Below, piece after piece: positions 10,459 through 21,600 of a stretch of 64,000 nt of DNA (its first letter is position 1; the number at the start of each line of letters is the position of its first letter). Origin of the DNA: Pachyseris speciosa. Lineage: Eukaryota; Cnidaria; Anthozoa; Scleractinia; Pachyseridae. The stretch lies in the NCBI GenBank assembly GCA_016490735.1, contig JAEMWC010000035.1, forward strand, positions 873,501-937,500, in the 5' to 3' direction. The notes under the pieces were generated by a model that saw nothing but the letters and a program-made list of their open reading frames with translations, had not been told where the DNA came from and ran no database searches. Both the position numbers and the translations under genes were made by a program.

Positions 10459-12016
10459 AGCTTCGGGCTGTTCTCCGCCATGTCTCTTTTTCGAATAGGT
10501 TAGCCGCGTAAAATGTACGAAAATGGGATGCCTTTCTGCATAATCAAGGGAAGTGTTTTGGGGATTTGCTTTCACAATCGAGCCCAGTGTTTTCGATTAA
10601 TTATTTATTGGTACCTGCTAGAATTGAAGCGCGTAGCTGCGCAAAAAGGAATCAATTGTTAAATAACTGGTGGCCAATCGAAAATGTCTCAGTTCTGCTC
10701 TCCAGTATAAACTGTCGACGGATCCAGTAAAAACGGACTGCCATTGATCAGAGGGTGGATATGGGCGGCCAATAACCGACACGAGCCTACATGACCGTTC
10801 GCATGACCACAAAACCGGAAAAAAAGCTCGAAATGGTTCAAAATCCAGCCTTCCGTTTGCTTTAACTAAACCTAACACAGTTTCACACAGGCTGTTAAGA
10901 CCCCCTGAGTGATTCCAAGAAGGATGAGCCGACAGATTTTTCTTTCATTTGCAATTGCTGTGCATAGTGCTAATTTAAATGCACCCGCGACATGACAGTT
11001 TTCCTTTCCGTTAAGATCTTTTTCCGCAGGCATATTTGCACCAGGGTACAAACTATATAGAGTAAATGACCACTCTACCCTTTAGAGACTTCGCAATGCT
11101 AAAACTTTACTCTATCGTCATTTTAAAGCTTTTGTACATTCACAATTCATCACCATCATCATTAGTCCTTCAGCGCCAAGTGGTGCAAAGGGCCTCCTAA
11201 GAGGTTTCCGTGACAGAGAGGCTACTGGGGACAGGTGGGGCCGAGTAGTTACGGACAATTTAATTTGTATTGGATGGAGATACGCAACTACGAAAAGCTT
11301 ACCTCTTTAACACAAAGACATACTACAAGCGATCCTGGTTAACTTGGTTCTAATGGTGCAAATCTTATCAAAGACCTCTACTGCAAACACATCGTTATTA
11401 CATGGAGAGAGACCAACATTCAAGCAGACTTAAGCTTAAAGGAGTTTTAAAGGAACCGAAATTCATATAGAACCTTCATAATACAGACACCTTGTTGTTA
11501 CGGACAGTTCATGTAGTGCTTGAAAGGCCGGTAAACCCGGCTTCACATCAACTCTGACTCTATAGAATAAATTCTTCGTTGATACAAACTGTTCGCCTGA
11601 TGCTGGAAAAGAAAAATCCATGGAAACTCTATCCGTCTTGGACACACATCTTGGTACCGCAAAGACAAAAAAACGTACACGTAGTTCAGTATTGCAGAGA
11701 GTTCACTTAGCGTTGGAGAAAGCAAAATTCGTGTAAGCTCTACCTTCTATAACACAGACACCCAGAGCCCAGTATCGCCGAATTCCAAATCCGAGATTCT
11801 ACTCAATTACGCCGCCCTCCGCCTCGAAAAATTTTATGTCATAAGTGAAATCATTAAGCTTTCGAAAATGGAGTGATAACCACTCGCCTAAGGCTTCCTT
11901 GCTCTGACCACAATTTGGCAACCTAAATTGCCGAGAATATTCAATTTCTAAACATATTTCATAAAAGGTTACAACTCCGCGACAACATGACTGAGCTTTC
12001 TAGGAAGGGGGGTTTT
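10459..12016. other. Upstream region of minus SMP gene, with pogo-like remnants
   Basis: The first few hundred bases should hold the minus gene's 5' UTR and promoter; no clear TATA is seen. From about 11240 to 11790 there are scattered TTACGGACA and TATAACACAGACACC motifs typical of decayed pogo-type copies. No gene was found. Confidence 0.4.
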
Positions 12017-12032
12017 AACGTCACGTGACGTT
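12017..12032. promoter_or_regulatory. Perfect 16-bp palindrome AACGTCACGTGACGTT upstream of light-chain-like gene
   Basis: The sequence equals its own reverse complement. It embeds TCACGTGA (an E-box of the USF/MITF/TFE type) flanked by ACGT half-sites of CRE type. It lies about 160 bp upstream of the ATG at 12190, and an inverted CCAAT (ATTGG) lies between, near 12090. The regulatory role is inferred. Confidence 0.5.
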
Positions 12033-12189
12033 GCTTCACCACAATCCATTGCAACCCTAATAGCAAAAGCAATATTTAATTAGCTGTTATTGGTTGTAAA
12101 TAATAATAATCTGTTTTACAACTCTCTGGGCAAGGTTTGAACGCTCTGTTTTGCTCTTCTCGTTGCGTTAAATTTAAACTGAGGTTGAG

Positions 12190-12642
12190 ATGGCAAGCAC
12201 GCTGACAGACCGCGAGATGGACGACTTACGCGATAATTTTGGCCTCTACGATACTGTGGGAGACGGGAAAGTCGAATCATCCAACATTGGGCAGGTGTTG
12301 CGATCTGTTGGTTTGAATCCAACACAAGCCGAAGTCGACAAGGTGATGAAAGAAATCGACCCAAATAGTAACAAGAGGATTTCCTTCGAGGAGTTTGTGC
12401 CCGTGGTGTTATCGCTTCGTTCTCGCAAACACAAATACGGCCAGGATGTTTTCACCGACAGTTTGAGAGTCTTCGACAGTGATGGCAATGGTATGATTAG
12501 CTCTGGAGAGCTCCGACATGTCCTCACGAGCTTGGGAGAAAGGCTACGCGACGAAGATGTGGACACACTCATTCAGGGCTTGGAAGACAACTCTGGCCTC
12601 ATAAACTATGAGGAATTTGTCAAGAGTGTTATGAACGGATAA
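12190..12642 (+). CDS. Myosin essential light chain-like EF-hand protein, intronless, 150 aa
   Basis: Complete single-exon frame from ATG to TAA. It has four EF-hand-like units: loop 1 at 21-32 (DTVGDGKV..., position 12 is Asn), loop 2 at 57-68 (no Gly at position 6), loop 3 at 96-107 (DSDGNGMISSGE, canonical) and a shortened fourth unit (LEDNSGLINYEEF). The wording VGLNPT, LRVFD and LRHVLTSLGE followed by INYEEFVK is that of myosin essential (alkali) light chains, and 150 aa is the usual length. These bind the first IQ motif of myosin heavy chain. Only loop 3 looks fit for Ca2+. Animal light-chain genes usually have introns, so this may be an old retrocopy that kept its frame. A calmodulin/troponin C-like protein is the alternative. 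An AATAAA lies about 130 bp downstream. Confidence 0.82.
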   Translation: MASTLTDREMDDLRDNFGLYDTVGDGKVESSNIGQVLRSVGLNPTQAEVDKVMKEIDPNSNKRISFEEFVPVVLSLRSRKHKYGQDVFTDSLRVFDSDGNGMISSGELRHVLTSLGERLRDEDVDTLIQGLEDNSGLINYEEFVKSVMNG

Positions 12643-12771
12643 AAACAGACCTGCACGAATTTTTATATATTTTAAACACGAGCGCGCCCACCGCCACGAG
12701 GGTTTTGTTTAGGTTCTGTTTAGCGGCAATTAGCACGCTTGTTAAACTTGAGAATTAAACCTTTATAACGT

Positions 12772-12778
12772 TAATAAA
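12772..12778 (+). terminator. Candidate polyadenylation signal of light-chain-like gene
   Basis: AATAAA occurs inside GTTAATAAATT, about 130 bp after the stop codon. It is the first canonical hexamer downstream. Confidence 0.45.
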
Positions 12779-13602
12779 TTTTAATAATCTCAAGGGCTGG
12801 CGAAGGTAGAATTTAGCATCTTGTAATTTAGAGGATAAAGTCGAAAGACGTTTTGCACTAAGCCGTAATTACATGTTTTGTTTTGTTTTCACGATGATTA
12901 TCAGCAGTTGAGTCAAGTACTTAGTTTTTCAGACATGATGTTATTCACGTGAGAAAGAGAATTACGAGTAAAACGTTCGTCTGCTGGCGGAAAGCTGATG
13001 TTAAAGAGCTGTATTTTAAACAGAAGATGGAAGAAATCATTTAGCAGCGAAAAAGCTTTGAGTTTGAGCCACTCTGAACGTCTGGTGGTTTCCCATTGTG
13101 GTTTAATCTCATCCAGAATATTCAATTTTGGTTTTCACGCTTCAACGAGTATTTCCCTTTCTTTTTTAACCAGAGCATAATTCAAATTTTTGCTGTTTCG
13201 CTTATCTTAATATACGTCAAAGTCATATGAAGCGAAAAATCTCTGTTGATTGTTCTGTGTGACTGGATCATTATTACAGCCAGACTTTTCCACGACTATA
13301 TGTATTTGTTGATTTTAAAATAAGACCATAAAATGCAAATTACTTGAAATAAAAGACCCTGTTGCCCGGATCAACAGTTGTTTTAAAGTATTGTTTGACA
13401 AGCCATCAAGTCATGTTTGTGTGAATTTGCATAGAAAGATTATTTTCCGGTTGTAGCGCGGAGATGAAATATGTTAACGTAAATATGCTAGTAAATTAAA
13501 TCCATCCGTGGGACTTCATTTCTGTATTGAAAGAAAAATAAAACGATTTGCAAACTAACTTCTCGCTCTTAAAATGCCACAGGGTCCATGCCCATGGTCA
13601 TA

Positions 13603-13985
13603 ACCGAGGTCATGCCCACTACCGTACCACGTGGTCTTAGTGCCAATGAGTGGCTTTAAGCTTGTCTAGACACATTATTTGTGAGGTATTCTTGTCACTC
13701 CAAGCCACATCCTACCAGCTTCACGTTTTCATTGCTTGTTTTATTCATGTGGGTTCTTGAGCCTGAGTATTAGCTATGCCATGCTGATGAGGCCAGACAA
13801 GGCCGAAACAGCTGTCCATGGCTGCTAATGCTCAGGCTGAAACTTTATTTGGTAGATTTAAGGGGTAATGCCCGCTACTACGAGGCCTTGGTGCCCAATG
13901 AGTGGCTTTCAGCTTACCCCCAGTAGGCTAGACACATTAATTTGTCATTCCAAGCCACATCCCACAAGCTCCACACATTTTCATA
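13603..13985 (+). repeat. Imperfect direct duplication
   Basis: CCAATGAGTGGCTTTAAGCT ... CTAGACACATTA ... CCAAGCCACATCCTAC at 13640-13735 recurs with changes at about 13898-13985. Spacing is about 258 bp. The spacer contains TGATGAGGCCAGACAAGGCC, a short inverted motif. No coding content. Confidence 0.6.
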
Positions 13986-14294
13986 ACTTCTCAATTGAGT
14001 TAACTCGCAAAATTACGGCTAAAACACCAGGCCTAATTAAGGCGTTCAAAGAGCTTTAACTTTATCCAGCGAATAAGTCACTATTTAGCGCACAAAATGT
14101 ATCGCATGTTTATCCGCTAGTTAGCGACTTATCCACTGAATAAAGTTGTCCGCTCTTTCGAACAACTGGGGCCTGTTGTGCGTTTTTCAAAACTGCGGAA
14201 AACAATTCGGGCCCGAGAAGTATTTTTCAAGTCAATTTTCTAACGATTGGTAGTAGTTTTTGGACAAAGTAGCCTGATGCATTTCTCAATTTTT

Positions 14295-14669
14295 AAGCCC
14301 ACGCAGGCCAAACGGACTCGCAAGTAAACGCAAGTTGAAAACTTGGGTCTACTTACGACTCCGTTTGGCCAGACTTGCGTGTACTTGCGTTTATTTGCGA
14401 GGACCTGCGCTTATTTTGGTCGAGATCAAATTTACACGCGAGTCGACACAAGCTTTTCACCGTTTAGCCACCCAACTCAAGTCAACGCAAGTTGAGTGGC
14501 ATCCATTCGATTTTATAGCAACCCAGTAGCTGCTGAAATGGGTATTTTTGCGACTTTCGTGTACTTGCGAGGAAACTTGCGAGACCATTTGGCCACCCAA
14601 CGCAAGTCTCTCCGCAAGTTCTGCTTGCGGTTACTTGCGACAACTTGCAAGTCCGTTTAGCCTGGGCTT
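14295..14669. mobile_element. Word-iterated foldback element (ACTTGCG word)
   Basis: Inverted ends are AAGCCCACGCAGGCCAAACG and CGTTTAGCCTGGGCTT. Inside, ACTTGCG or its complement CGCAAGT occurs more than a dozen times in both orientations. A clean example of the design described in the findings. Confidence 0.75.
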
Positions 14670-15109
14670 TATAGCGTGCTTTCTTCAAAGGTTATTGAAA
14701 ATATTTGAAATAGAATTTCTGATAATGAACCTAGAGCACGTGAAATAGTTTTTCGGGCCCGAAACGTTACCAGGAGTTTCGAGAAACGCGCGCCTGGTGT
14801 CATGTCAAGTGGTGTGATTACCGCGCATCTTTAATTTATTGCGCATAAGCATGCCACTTCTTTTAAGATTTTCTTTGACTCTAAGCACAGTCAATCCAAA
14901 AATATATAGTGATTTTTTCCCTGAACGAGCACGGCGACGTAATGCTTTTTATCGCGTTATTTAAGACCAGCATTCATCTTCTGTGCTTCAGCTTCTCGAG
15001 CAACACACACATAAGAAAGGATTGGGGGATACGTAACAAGAAGGGACGGGACGGGAGACAGACAGACATTTTTATTTCAACACGAATTGGTTTCCAAGAA
15101 AGCCGTGCA

Positions 15110-15530
15110 TGCAATAAAATATCAAAAGACATATGAATAAAAATTACATGAATAACAAGAATATAAAAACTAAAAAGAAGTATCAATTGATGTCATGGAG
15201 ACCGAGTGCGTATAAAGATTTCCTAAAGACCTCAAGAGATGGTTCTGCTTCAATCGCAGATGGAAAGGATTCCATAGCTTAGAACCACGGTACGAAAAGC
15301 TTTTCTTTAAGTTTTCGGTGTTGGGTTTTTGAAGTGCTAAATTAAAGTTAGAGTCTCTGAGGTTATAAGCAGTACTGTCACGAACTAAGCGAAATGCCTC
15401 AGTGAGGTACTCAGGAGCTTTGTCGTGCATAATTTTGTGCATCATGATCGCAGTACATGACGATGGCGACGGACTCCAAGAGTGCCCCACTGAAGCATTT
15501 TAAATATATCGGCTGATCGGATATCCCAGT
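15110..15530 (-). mobile_element. LINE 3' end: reverse-transcriptase C-terminal fragment
   Basis: The minus strand reads MMHKIMHDKAPEYLTEAF, then LRDSNFNLALQKPNTENLKK and SFSYRGSKLWN, the typical end of non-LTR retrotransposon reverse transcriptases of cnidarian CR1/Rex-like families. It is 5'-truncated at SADIFKMLQWGTL, with a frame change before MMHK. The 3' tail is AT-rich with AATAAAA. The purine tract abuts its 5' end. Confidence 0.8.
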
Positions 15531-15536
15531 CACTTC

Positions 15537-16717
15537 AAGAGAAGAGAAGAAAAGAGAAGAGAAGGGAAGGAAAGGGAAGGGAAGGAAAGGGAAGGAAAAG
15601 GGAAGGGAAGGGAAGGAAAAGAAGGAAAGGGAAGGAAAAGGAAGGGAAGGGAAGGAAAAGGAAGGAAAGGGAAGGAAAGGGAAGGAAAGGAAGGGAAGGA
15701 AGGGAAGGGAAGGGAAAGGGAAGGGAAAGGGAAGGGAAGGGAAGGGAAGGGAAGGGAAGGGAAGGGAAGGAAGGGAAGGGAAGGGAAGGAAAGGGAAGGA
15801 AGGAAAAGGAAGGAAAGGAAGGAAAAGTAAGGGAAGGGAAGGGAAGGAAAGGGAAGACAAGGGAAGGGAAGGAAAGGAAAGGGAAGAGAAGGAAAGGGAA
15901 GGGAAGGAAAGGGAAGGGAAGAGAAGGAAAGGGAAGAGAAGGGAAGGAAAGGAAAGGGAAGGGAAGGAAAAGGAAGAGAAGGAAAGGGAAGGGAAGAGAA
16001 GGAAAGGGAAGGGAAGAGAAGGAAAGGGAAGGGAAGGAAAGGAAAGGGAAGAGAAGGAAAGGGAAGGGAAGAGAAGGGAAGAGAAGGGAAGAGAAGGGAA
16101 GGGAAGGAAAGGGAAGAGAAGGGAAGAGAAGGAAAGGGAAGAGAAGGGAAGAGAAGGGAAGGGAAGGAAAGGGAAGAGAAGGGAAGAGAAGGAAAGGGAA
16201 GAGAAGGGAAGAGAAGGGAAGAGAAGGGAAGACAAGGGAAGGGAAGGAAAGGGAAGACAAGGGAAGGGAAGGAAAGGAAAGGGAAGAGAAGGAAAGGGAA
16301 GGGAAGGAAAGGGAAGGGAAGAGAAGGGAAGAGAAGAAAAAGGAAGGGAAGGGAAGGGAAGGAAGGAAAAGGAAGGAAAGGGAAGAGAAGGGAAGAGAAG
16401 GAAAGAGAAGGGAAGAGAAGAGAAGGGAAGAGAAGGAAAAGGAAGGGAAGGGAAAGGAGGGGAAGAGAAGGAAAGGGAAGGAAGAGAAGAGAAGAGAAGG
16501 GAAGAGAAGGAAAAGGAAGGGAAGGGAAGAGAAGGAAAGGGAAGGGAAGAGAAGAGAAGAGAAGGGAAGGGAAGAAAAGGAAGGAAGGGAAGAGAAGGAA
16601 AGGGAAGAGAAGGGAAGAGAAGGAAAGGGAAGAGAAGGGAAGAGAAGGAAAAGGAAGGGAAGGGAAGGAAAAGGAAGAGAAGAGAAGGAAGGGAAGGGAA
16701 GGGAAAAGAAGAGAAGA
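15537..16717 (+). repeat. 1.18-kb purine-only tract (GGGAA/GGAAA/GAGAA)
   Basis: Almost every base is A or G on this strand; only a few isolated pyrimidines are seen (for example GAAAAGTAAGG and three GAAGACAAGG). Higher-order repeats of GGGAAGAGAAGGAAA appear in the middle. The two 400-codon frames on the other strand (Ser/Pro/Phe/Leu only) are by-products, not genes. Confidence 0.95.
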
Positions 16718-18302
16718 CTACCTTCAAGAAACAAACACTTTCTCGTACTCAAAATATGGTCGCATTCCGCGGCGTGTGTAGTCTTCCCGGAACAATGCTC
16801 AACTCTAGTTCATTTAACATGTTACCTCATCGTAGTGGCGGTAATGTCCGGCAAAGGGACAATAAGCGGCAGAGCCGGGTAATATAAAGCAAAACACAAT
16901 TATTGTAAATTGCTTCGTTCTCATTCCGTTTGTGGTTCCGCCATCGCGTAATTGCCGCCAGCCACGCGGGTTTTTCAATTGTAGTAGCAATTGTACTGCA
17001 TCACTGAGGCTTTCTCTAGCAATTTTGTCGAGCTTTCACTGGTTTGTCTCGCTAAATTAATGGCCGATTTTCGAACACTAATGGTGTAACAGAAGGTATC
17101 GTTTTCATTGCTAATATTTTGCTTTGGTGCATGCGTCTTTTCATAGTTTTGTTTGTTTCCAGCATTTGGTGATCGCAACATCATAAAATTGCGCAACTTC
17201 TTTTAGGCGCCTAAGAGCCACTTCAAACGTCGCTTTTCAATCACTTCAATATATGATGAAATAATAAGACCTGAAGTCTGTTAAAACTGACGTTCACACA
17301 CTTCCGGCAAAGAACAGTTTTTTTTTCTGTGGTTCTTGATCTGATTTGCTCAAATTTTTGCTAGCCTTCCTGGCGCTTAAATCACAGTCGACGCGCCGAA
17401 AATGCGATATTCAAATTGGACCTAACACTGTAAATTCAATCGTTGAAATGAAAATTACAAAGGCACCTTTACTTCAGGAAAGAAGTCAAACGTCATTCGG
17501 TTATCAGATGACGCTAAAAACGGAGTATCAAAGATTTTAAAACTAGCAAAGGAAATGATTTTTTCGACCATTGAAAGTGGTTAGAGCGACTTAGAATTGA
17601 TCTATATTTATAAATATTTTAGGGTTTTGGGTGTTCGAAAACTCAGCTGGATTTAGGATAAATGCAACTAAAACCTCCCCTTACAAAAAAGACAAAAATT
17701 CTACGAATGAGAAGCAAGGAACTAATTTAAACTAATTGTAGTTTCTCTCGCGGAAAACCCATTGTGAGGACAAATTTTAAATCACGTCAATTATTCCTAA
17801 GTGCTGCATATACAATTTTTTAAAAGAGGCCGTAACTTTTAGGGACAAATTGCAATCAATATAAACTTTAAAAAGCCCGGAGCTATTTCCTTCATGAGGT
17901 TGCACGCGCTTTAACAGAGTTAAAACAATGAAGAATTAGCTAGCAATTGTCTTGATCAATTATTGATGTTACTTATTGTGTGCACTACCTTGCTTATTGT
18001 CTCGCCTGGAGTGACAATGCTGGGTATTTTGTTCCATGGTGGTGCGTTTCATTGTCCAATTGCTAGCACCAGTGGGTTCAGCCAATAGACTACATGTGCT
18101 TGCAGTGATAATCATTCAAATTTGCATTGCGGTACAGAGCGAAGAGACTCCGTGGAGGAAGCGGGCTAAGTAATCACCCGAGCCAAAACCAAAATAAGCA
18201 ACCGTTTATCGAGATGCGGCGATCCTGAGGGCAATTCCATTGTGCGCGACGTAATTTGGAATTTTAGCGAAGTTTTTCAAAACAAGACTCGCCACGGTTC
18301 AA
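16718..18302. other. Upstream region of plus SMP gene
   Basis: Mostly unique sequence. A GC-richer stretch at about 18100-18300 directly before the start probably includes the promoter and 5' UTR. Frames at 16975-17196 (minus) and 17346-17540 (plus) lack coding signs. Confidence 0.4.
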
Positions 18303-18631
18303 ATGACGTCGAGGAAAAAGAAAGAAGATGAAGAATCGAAGCAACTCTTAGAGTCCGAGCAAGATCAACGTACCCTGCATCGGGCGAATCAACAGCAGAG
18401 ATTAGTAATAATTTTACTTATATTCGCGATAGTTGCGTGGGCTCTAGGAAAGTACGGCGCGGGCATCGTATGGATTTTCGCTCTGCTTGCGTGGGTTTAT
18501 CTCTGGTGGAAAAATTCTGCTACAAGGATTATAGATCTCGCTGCTAAAGAAGCGGAGATTGAAACAAGGAGACGGAGAGCCTTGTCTAATGCCGAAACAG
18601 CGGAATGGGTCAACTTCCTGATAAATCGATG
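18303..18631 (+). CDS. Plus SMP gene exon 1: start, membrane hairpin
   Basis: 109 codons plus 2 nt. A charged N-terminus (MTSRKKKEDEESK) is followed by a hydrophobic hairpin broken by GKYGAG (residues 34-69), a basic helix, and AETAEWVNFLINRW. Donor ATCGATG|GTGAGT. An in-frame TAA lies upstream without an intervening ATG. Confidence 0.88.
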
Positions 18632-21600
18632 GTGAGTGTTTGAAAATACTTTAAAATTGTTTACATTGAGTCGTACTCTTTTATCATGGCCACACATATT
18701 TTAGCATTATAGTGTATGAGATTATTCTTCGCGATCTTTAAAGAGTGTGATATTGCTGCATGCGCAGAGAGTCTGCAGGCGATAAGCACCCTTTAATGCC
18801 AAATAAATTATTAGCAGGACTTCTGAAATTGCATTTCTAATCGTTAAAGGTAGAAAAAAGCTAGAATAACGTCCACAGACGACTTGCTGAAACAAAAAGA
18901 TTCCCGTGAATTTCTTATATGACGTCACAACATTGCAGGACAACATGTTCGTCCGAAAAGAAATCTAGGAAATTGAATTTAGCAAACAAATAAAACTTCT
19001 AAAACCTACGAAAATTTAAAGTAATAAAGAAATTTACGGCTTAATTCAGTTCATTTTATCGACGTTGACAGTACAACTAATGAGTCACCTTATCAAAATA
19101 CAATATGCTAGAAAATTCCCTCCTGAAATAGCCGTTTCTTCTTACCTGGGGCATGAAACGACTTCATGTGTACCATATCAGGTTTAAAGACACCTAGAAT
19201 TCAAAAACTGATTCTTTCGACAAAATTCTCAAAGGGAAACACTAGAAAATCAAAATCATAATTTTTTTAAGGGTAGCGTTCTAAGTTCAAGGTTATTTAA
19301 AATCATGGTCTTCTTTCGGAAATTCAACTTCAGCGATGCAAATTTTCGGAAATAATCATGCAAAACCATTTAATCTTGCATGGAAAGGTAATACGATTAA
19401 TTGAAATCTTATCCTTGAAATTTCGTGTCCTCGTTCCATAGCATTTACATATACAAATATATTTTTTCTGTTGTTTGCCATTACTACGTAACACGACGCA
19501 TCATTAAGTGATCCTCAATAGACTGACTGTCATGGGAACTTAAAAACATGTTCCGTGCGTCATATAAGTTAACTATCAATTGAACGCATAAGAAATGAAC
19601 TGAATTTCGCTAGCCCTCAACGAGGTCTTATTTTCAAAAAAATATCATAAATTATTCACCGGGGTATACCCGCAGGTCAGTCAAAATTGAAATATACTTT
19701 GCCGCGAGCAATTTGTTTTCCAAATGAGCCGTTGAAATCCTATTCTTAAGAGTGAAGTGATTACGGTAACAGCCCAGGGGGGAGGGGGGGGGTACTCCTT
19801 ATAATAGCCTATACGGGGAGGCTCCGCCCGAGAGGGATACCTTTTTCACGATTCAGATATATGAAAGGGTAGGGATTTCACGAGTTGAAGTATATGAAAG
19901 GGTAGGGAAATCTGTCATTTTGGTATTGAAAAGGGCCTTTCATTAAAATATTTCGAACACACATACCTTACGACTATACTGTTTTAATTTATTGAACGCT
20001 ACATGAAAATGACAAGAAGACTTCCTGTTTTAGGTATACGAAAGGGGTTAATTTGTCAATGGAAGGTATACGAAAGGGTACCTTTTCTGTCAAAAATGGT
20101 ATATAAAAGGGTAAGGGGTCGGACCTCGGGGCGGAACCTCTCCGTACTAATTTTATTTAGTACCTCCCCCCTCCCCCGGGGGTAACAGGGAAAGGTAAGC
20201 GGGGAAACAGAACTAGCAAAACTGCTTGGGATGTCTTTCTTTTGTATCTCTTTGATATTAGTAACTGTTCAAAAGCGTTTTGGATTGTTTGGTCAGTTTA
20301 AAGACCCATGTTCATCCACGACGCATTGCGCGCCCCGCAGAATTTCGCACAGACGGAAAATACGCAAATCGCCATTGAACACTGTTTCCCCGAGTATCGC
20401 TATTTTTTGTGTCGATCGACTTCCCTCGCTTCCTCAGTCGCTGAAAGTTTTACATGATGAACCACACATATTTGCAGCGTTTTTGGAGAAACTGTTGTCT
20501 TTCGTAGGCAAAACAAGATTCACATAAATCAAAGCAATGTAGACAAAAAAATCGATGCTCATTTCGTTGTTATGAGTCGTTGTGATATTCACGTCACTGG
20601 GACTCAGTGGGAGAATCTAGTAAAGTAATCAGATTGCAAGAATGAACAATAAAGACGGTTAAAAACAATAACAAACGTGCGCAGGGCCTCTTGGGTGAAC
20701 AAGGGTCTTTAAAAGTAGACAAGCACACGCAAGCGGCCCACACTGTCAGAACGTTCGATGGAAACAACTTCTGCGTCATGAAGTAAATAACACTATTACT
20801 TGTCACACCGATGCGATGTTGGTCCATCACAGGCTACCCAGTATAAATAATTACTGTCTTACCAGCCTCCCCTGGATGGGAGACTAGCCAATAACAGGAA
20901 TCCCAGCTTGAGTGACTAGGAGTATCACTACTATAGAACCAGAAGTCAGGCTATTTGTCGGGTGCTGGAACTTCCCCCTTCTCAAACCCTTTCTCCCCCT
21001 GGATGGGATGCCAGTCCATCACAGGATACCCAGCATGAAGTGACTAGGAGTATTACTACTCCCCCTGGATGGGATGCTAGTCCATCACAGGATACCCAGC
21101 ATGAAGTGACTAGGAGTATTACTACTCCCCCTGAATGGGATGCTAGTCCATCACAGGACACCCAGTATAAAGTGACCTGAATATCAACTCCTTCCTGGGT
21201 GGGAAACTAGTTCATCGCAAGATTTCAGGCACAAGGAATGCTACTACTACCACTCACCTCTGCATGGGATGGTAGCTCATCACAGGATACCCATCATGAA
21301 GTGACCAGGAGTATTACTACTCCCCCCTGGGTGGGATACTTGTCCATCACAGGAAACGCAGCATGAAGTGACTAGAAATATAAATAATGGGAAATCACTC
21401 AGGAGAATTTGGTATCGTTTGTTTTTCCAGGTTTGTTTTCAGTGACAGGTCGCTATTCAAGTTAATCAAGAGCAACTTGGAACCCGTATTTGAATCACAA
21501 AAGCCGTCCTACGTAGGTAAGGAGATCAACAATATTTAGTATAAATCTACTAGCGTTCTATCACGAATGCCTTTCTCTGATTGGCTACGCTACTCGCTAT

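Noticed and set aside
10459..10575. Upstream extension of minus SMP gene exon 1 to 10575
   Set aside because: The extension begins with GTG, has no paralog counterpart, and the ATG at 10458 has a better context.
12246..12572. 108-codon minus frame opposite the light-chain gene
   Set aside because: Antisense shadow of a clear EF-hand coding frame.
15411..16752. Two long minus-strand frames of 438 and 405 codons
   Set aside because: They are translations of the purine tract (Pro, Ser, Phe, Leu only) and arise because a pyrimidine-only strand has no stop codons.
20962..21180. 72-codon repetitive frame as a gene
   Set aside because: It is a by-product of the 66-bp minisatellite.
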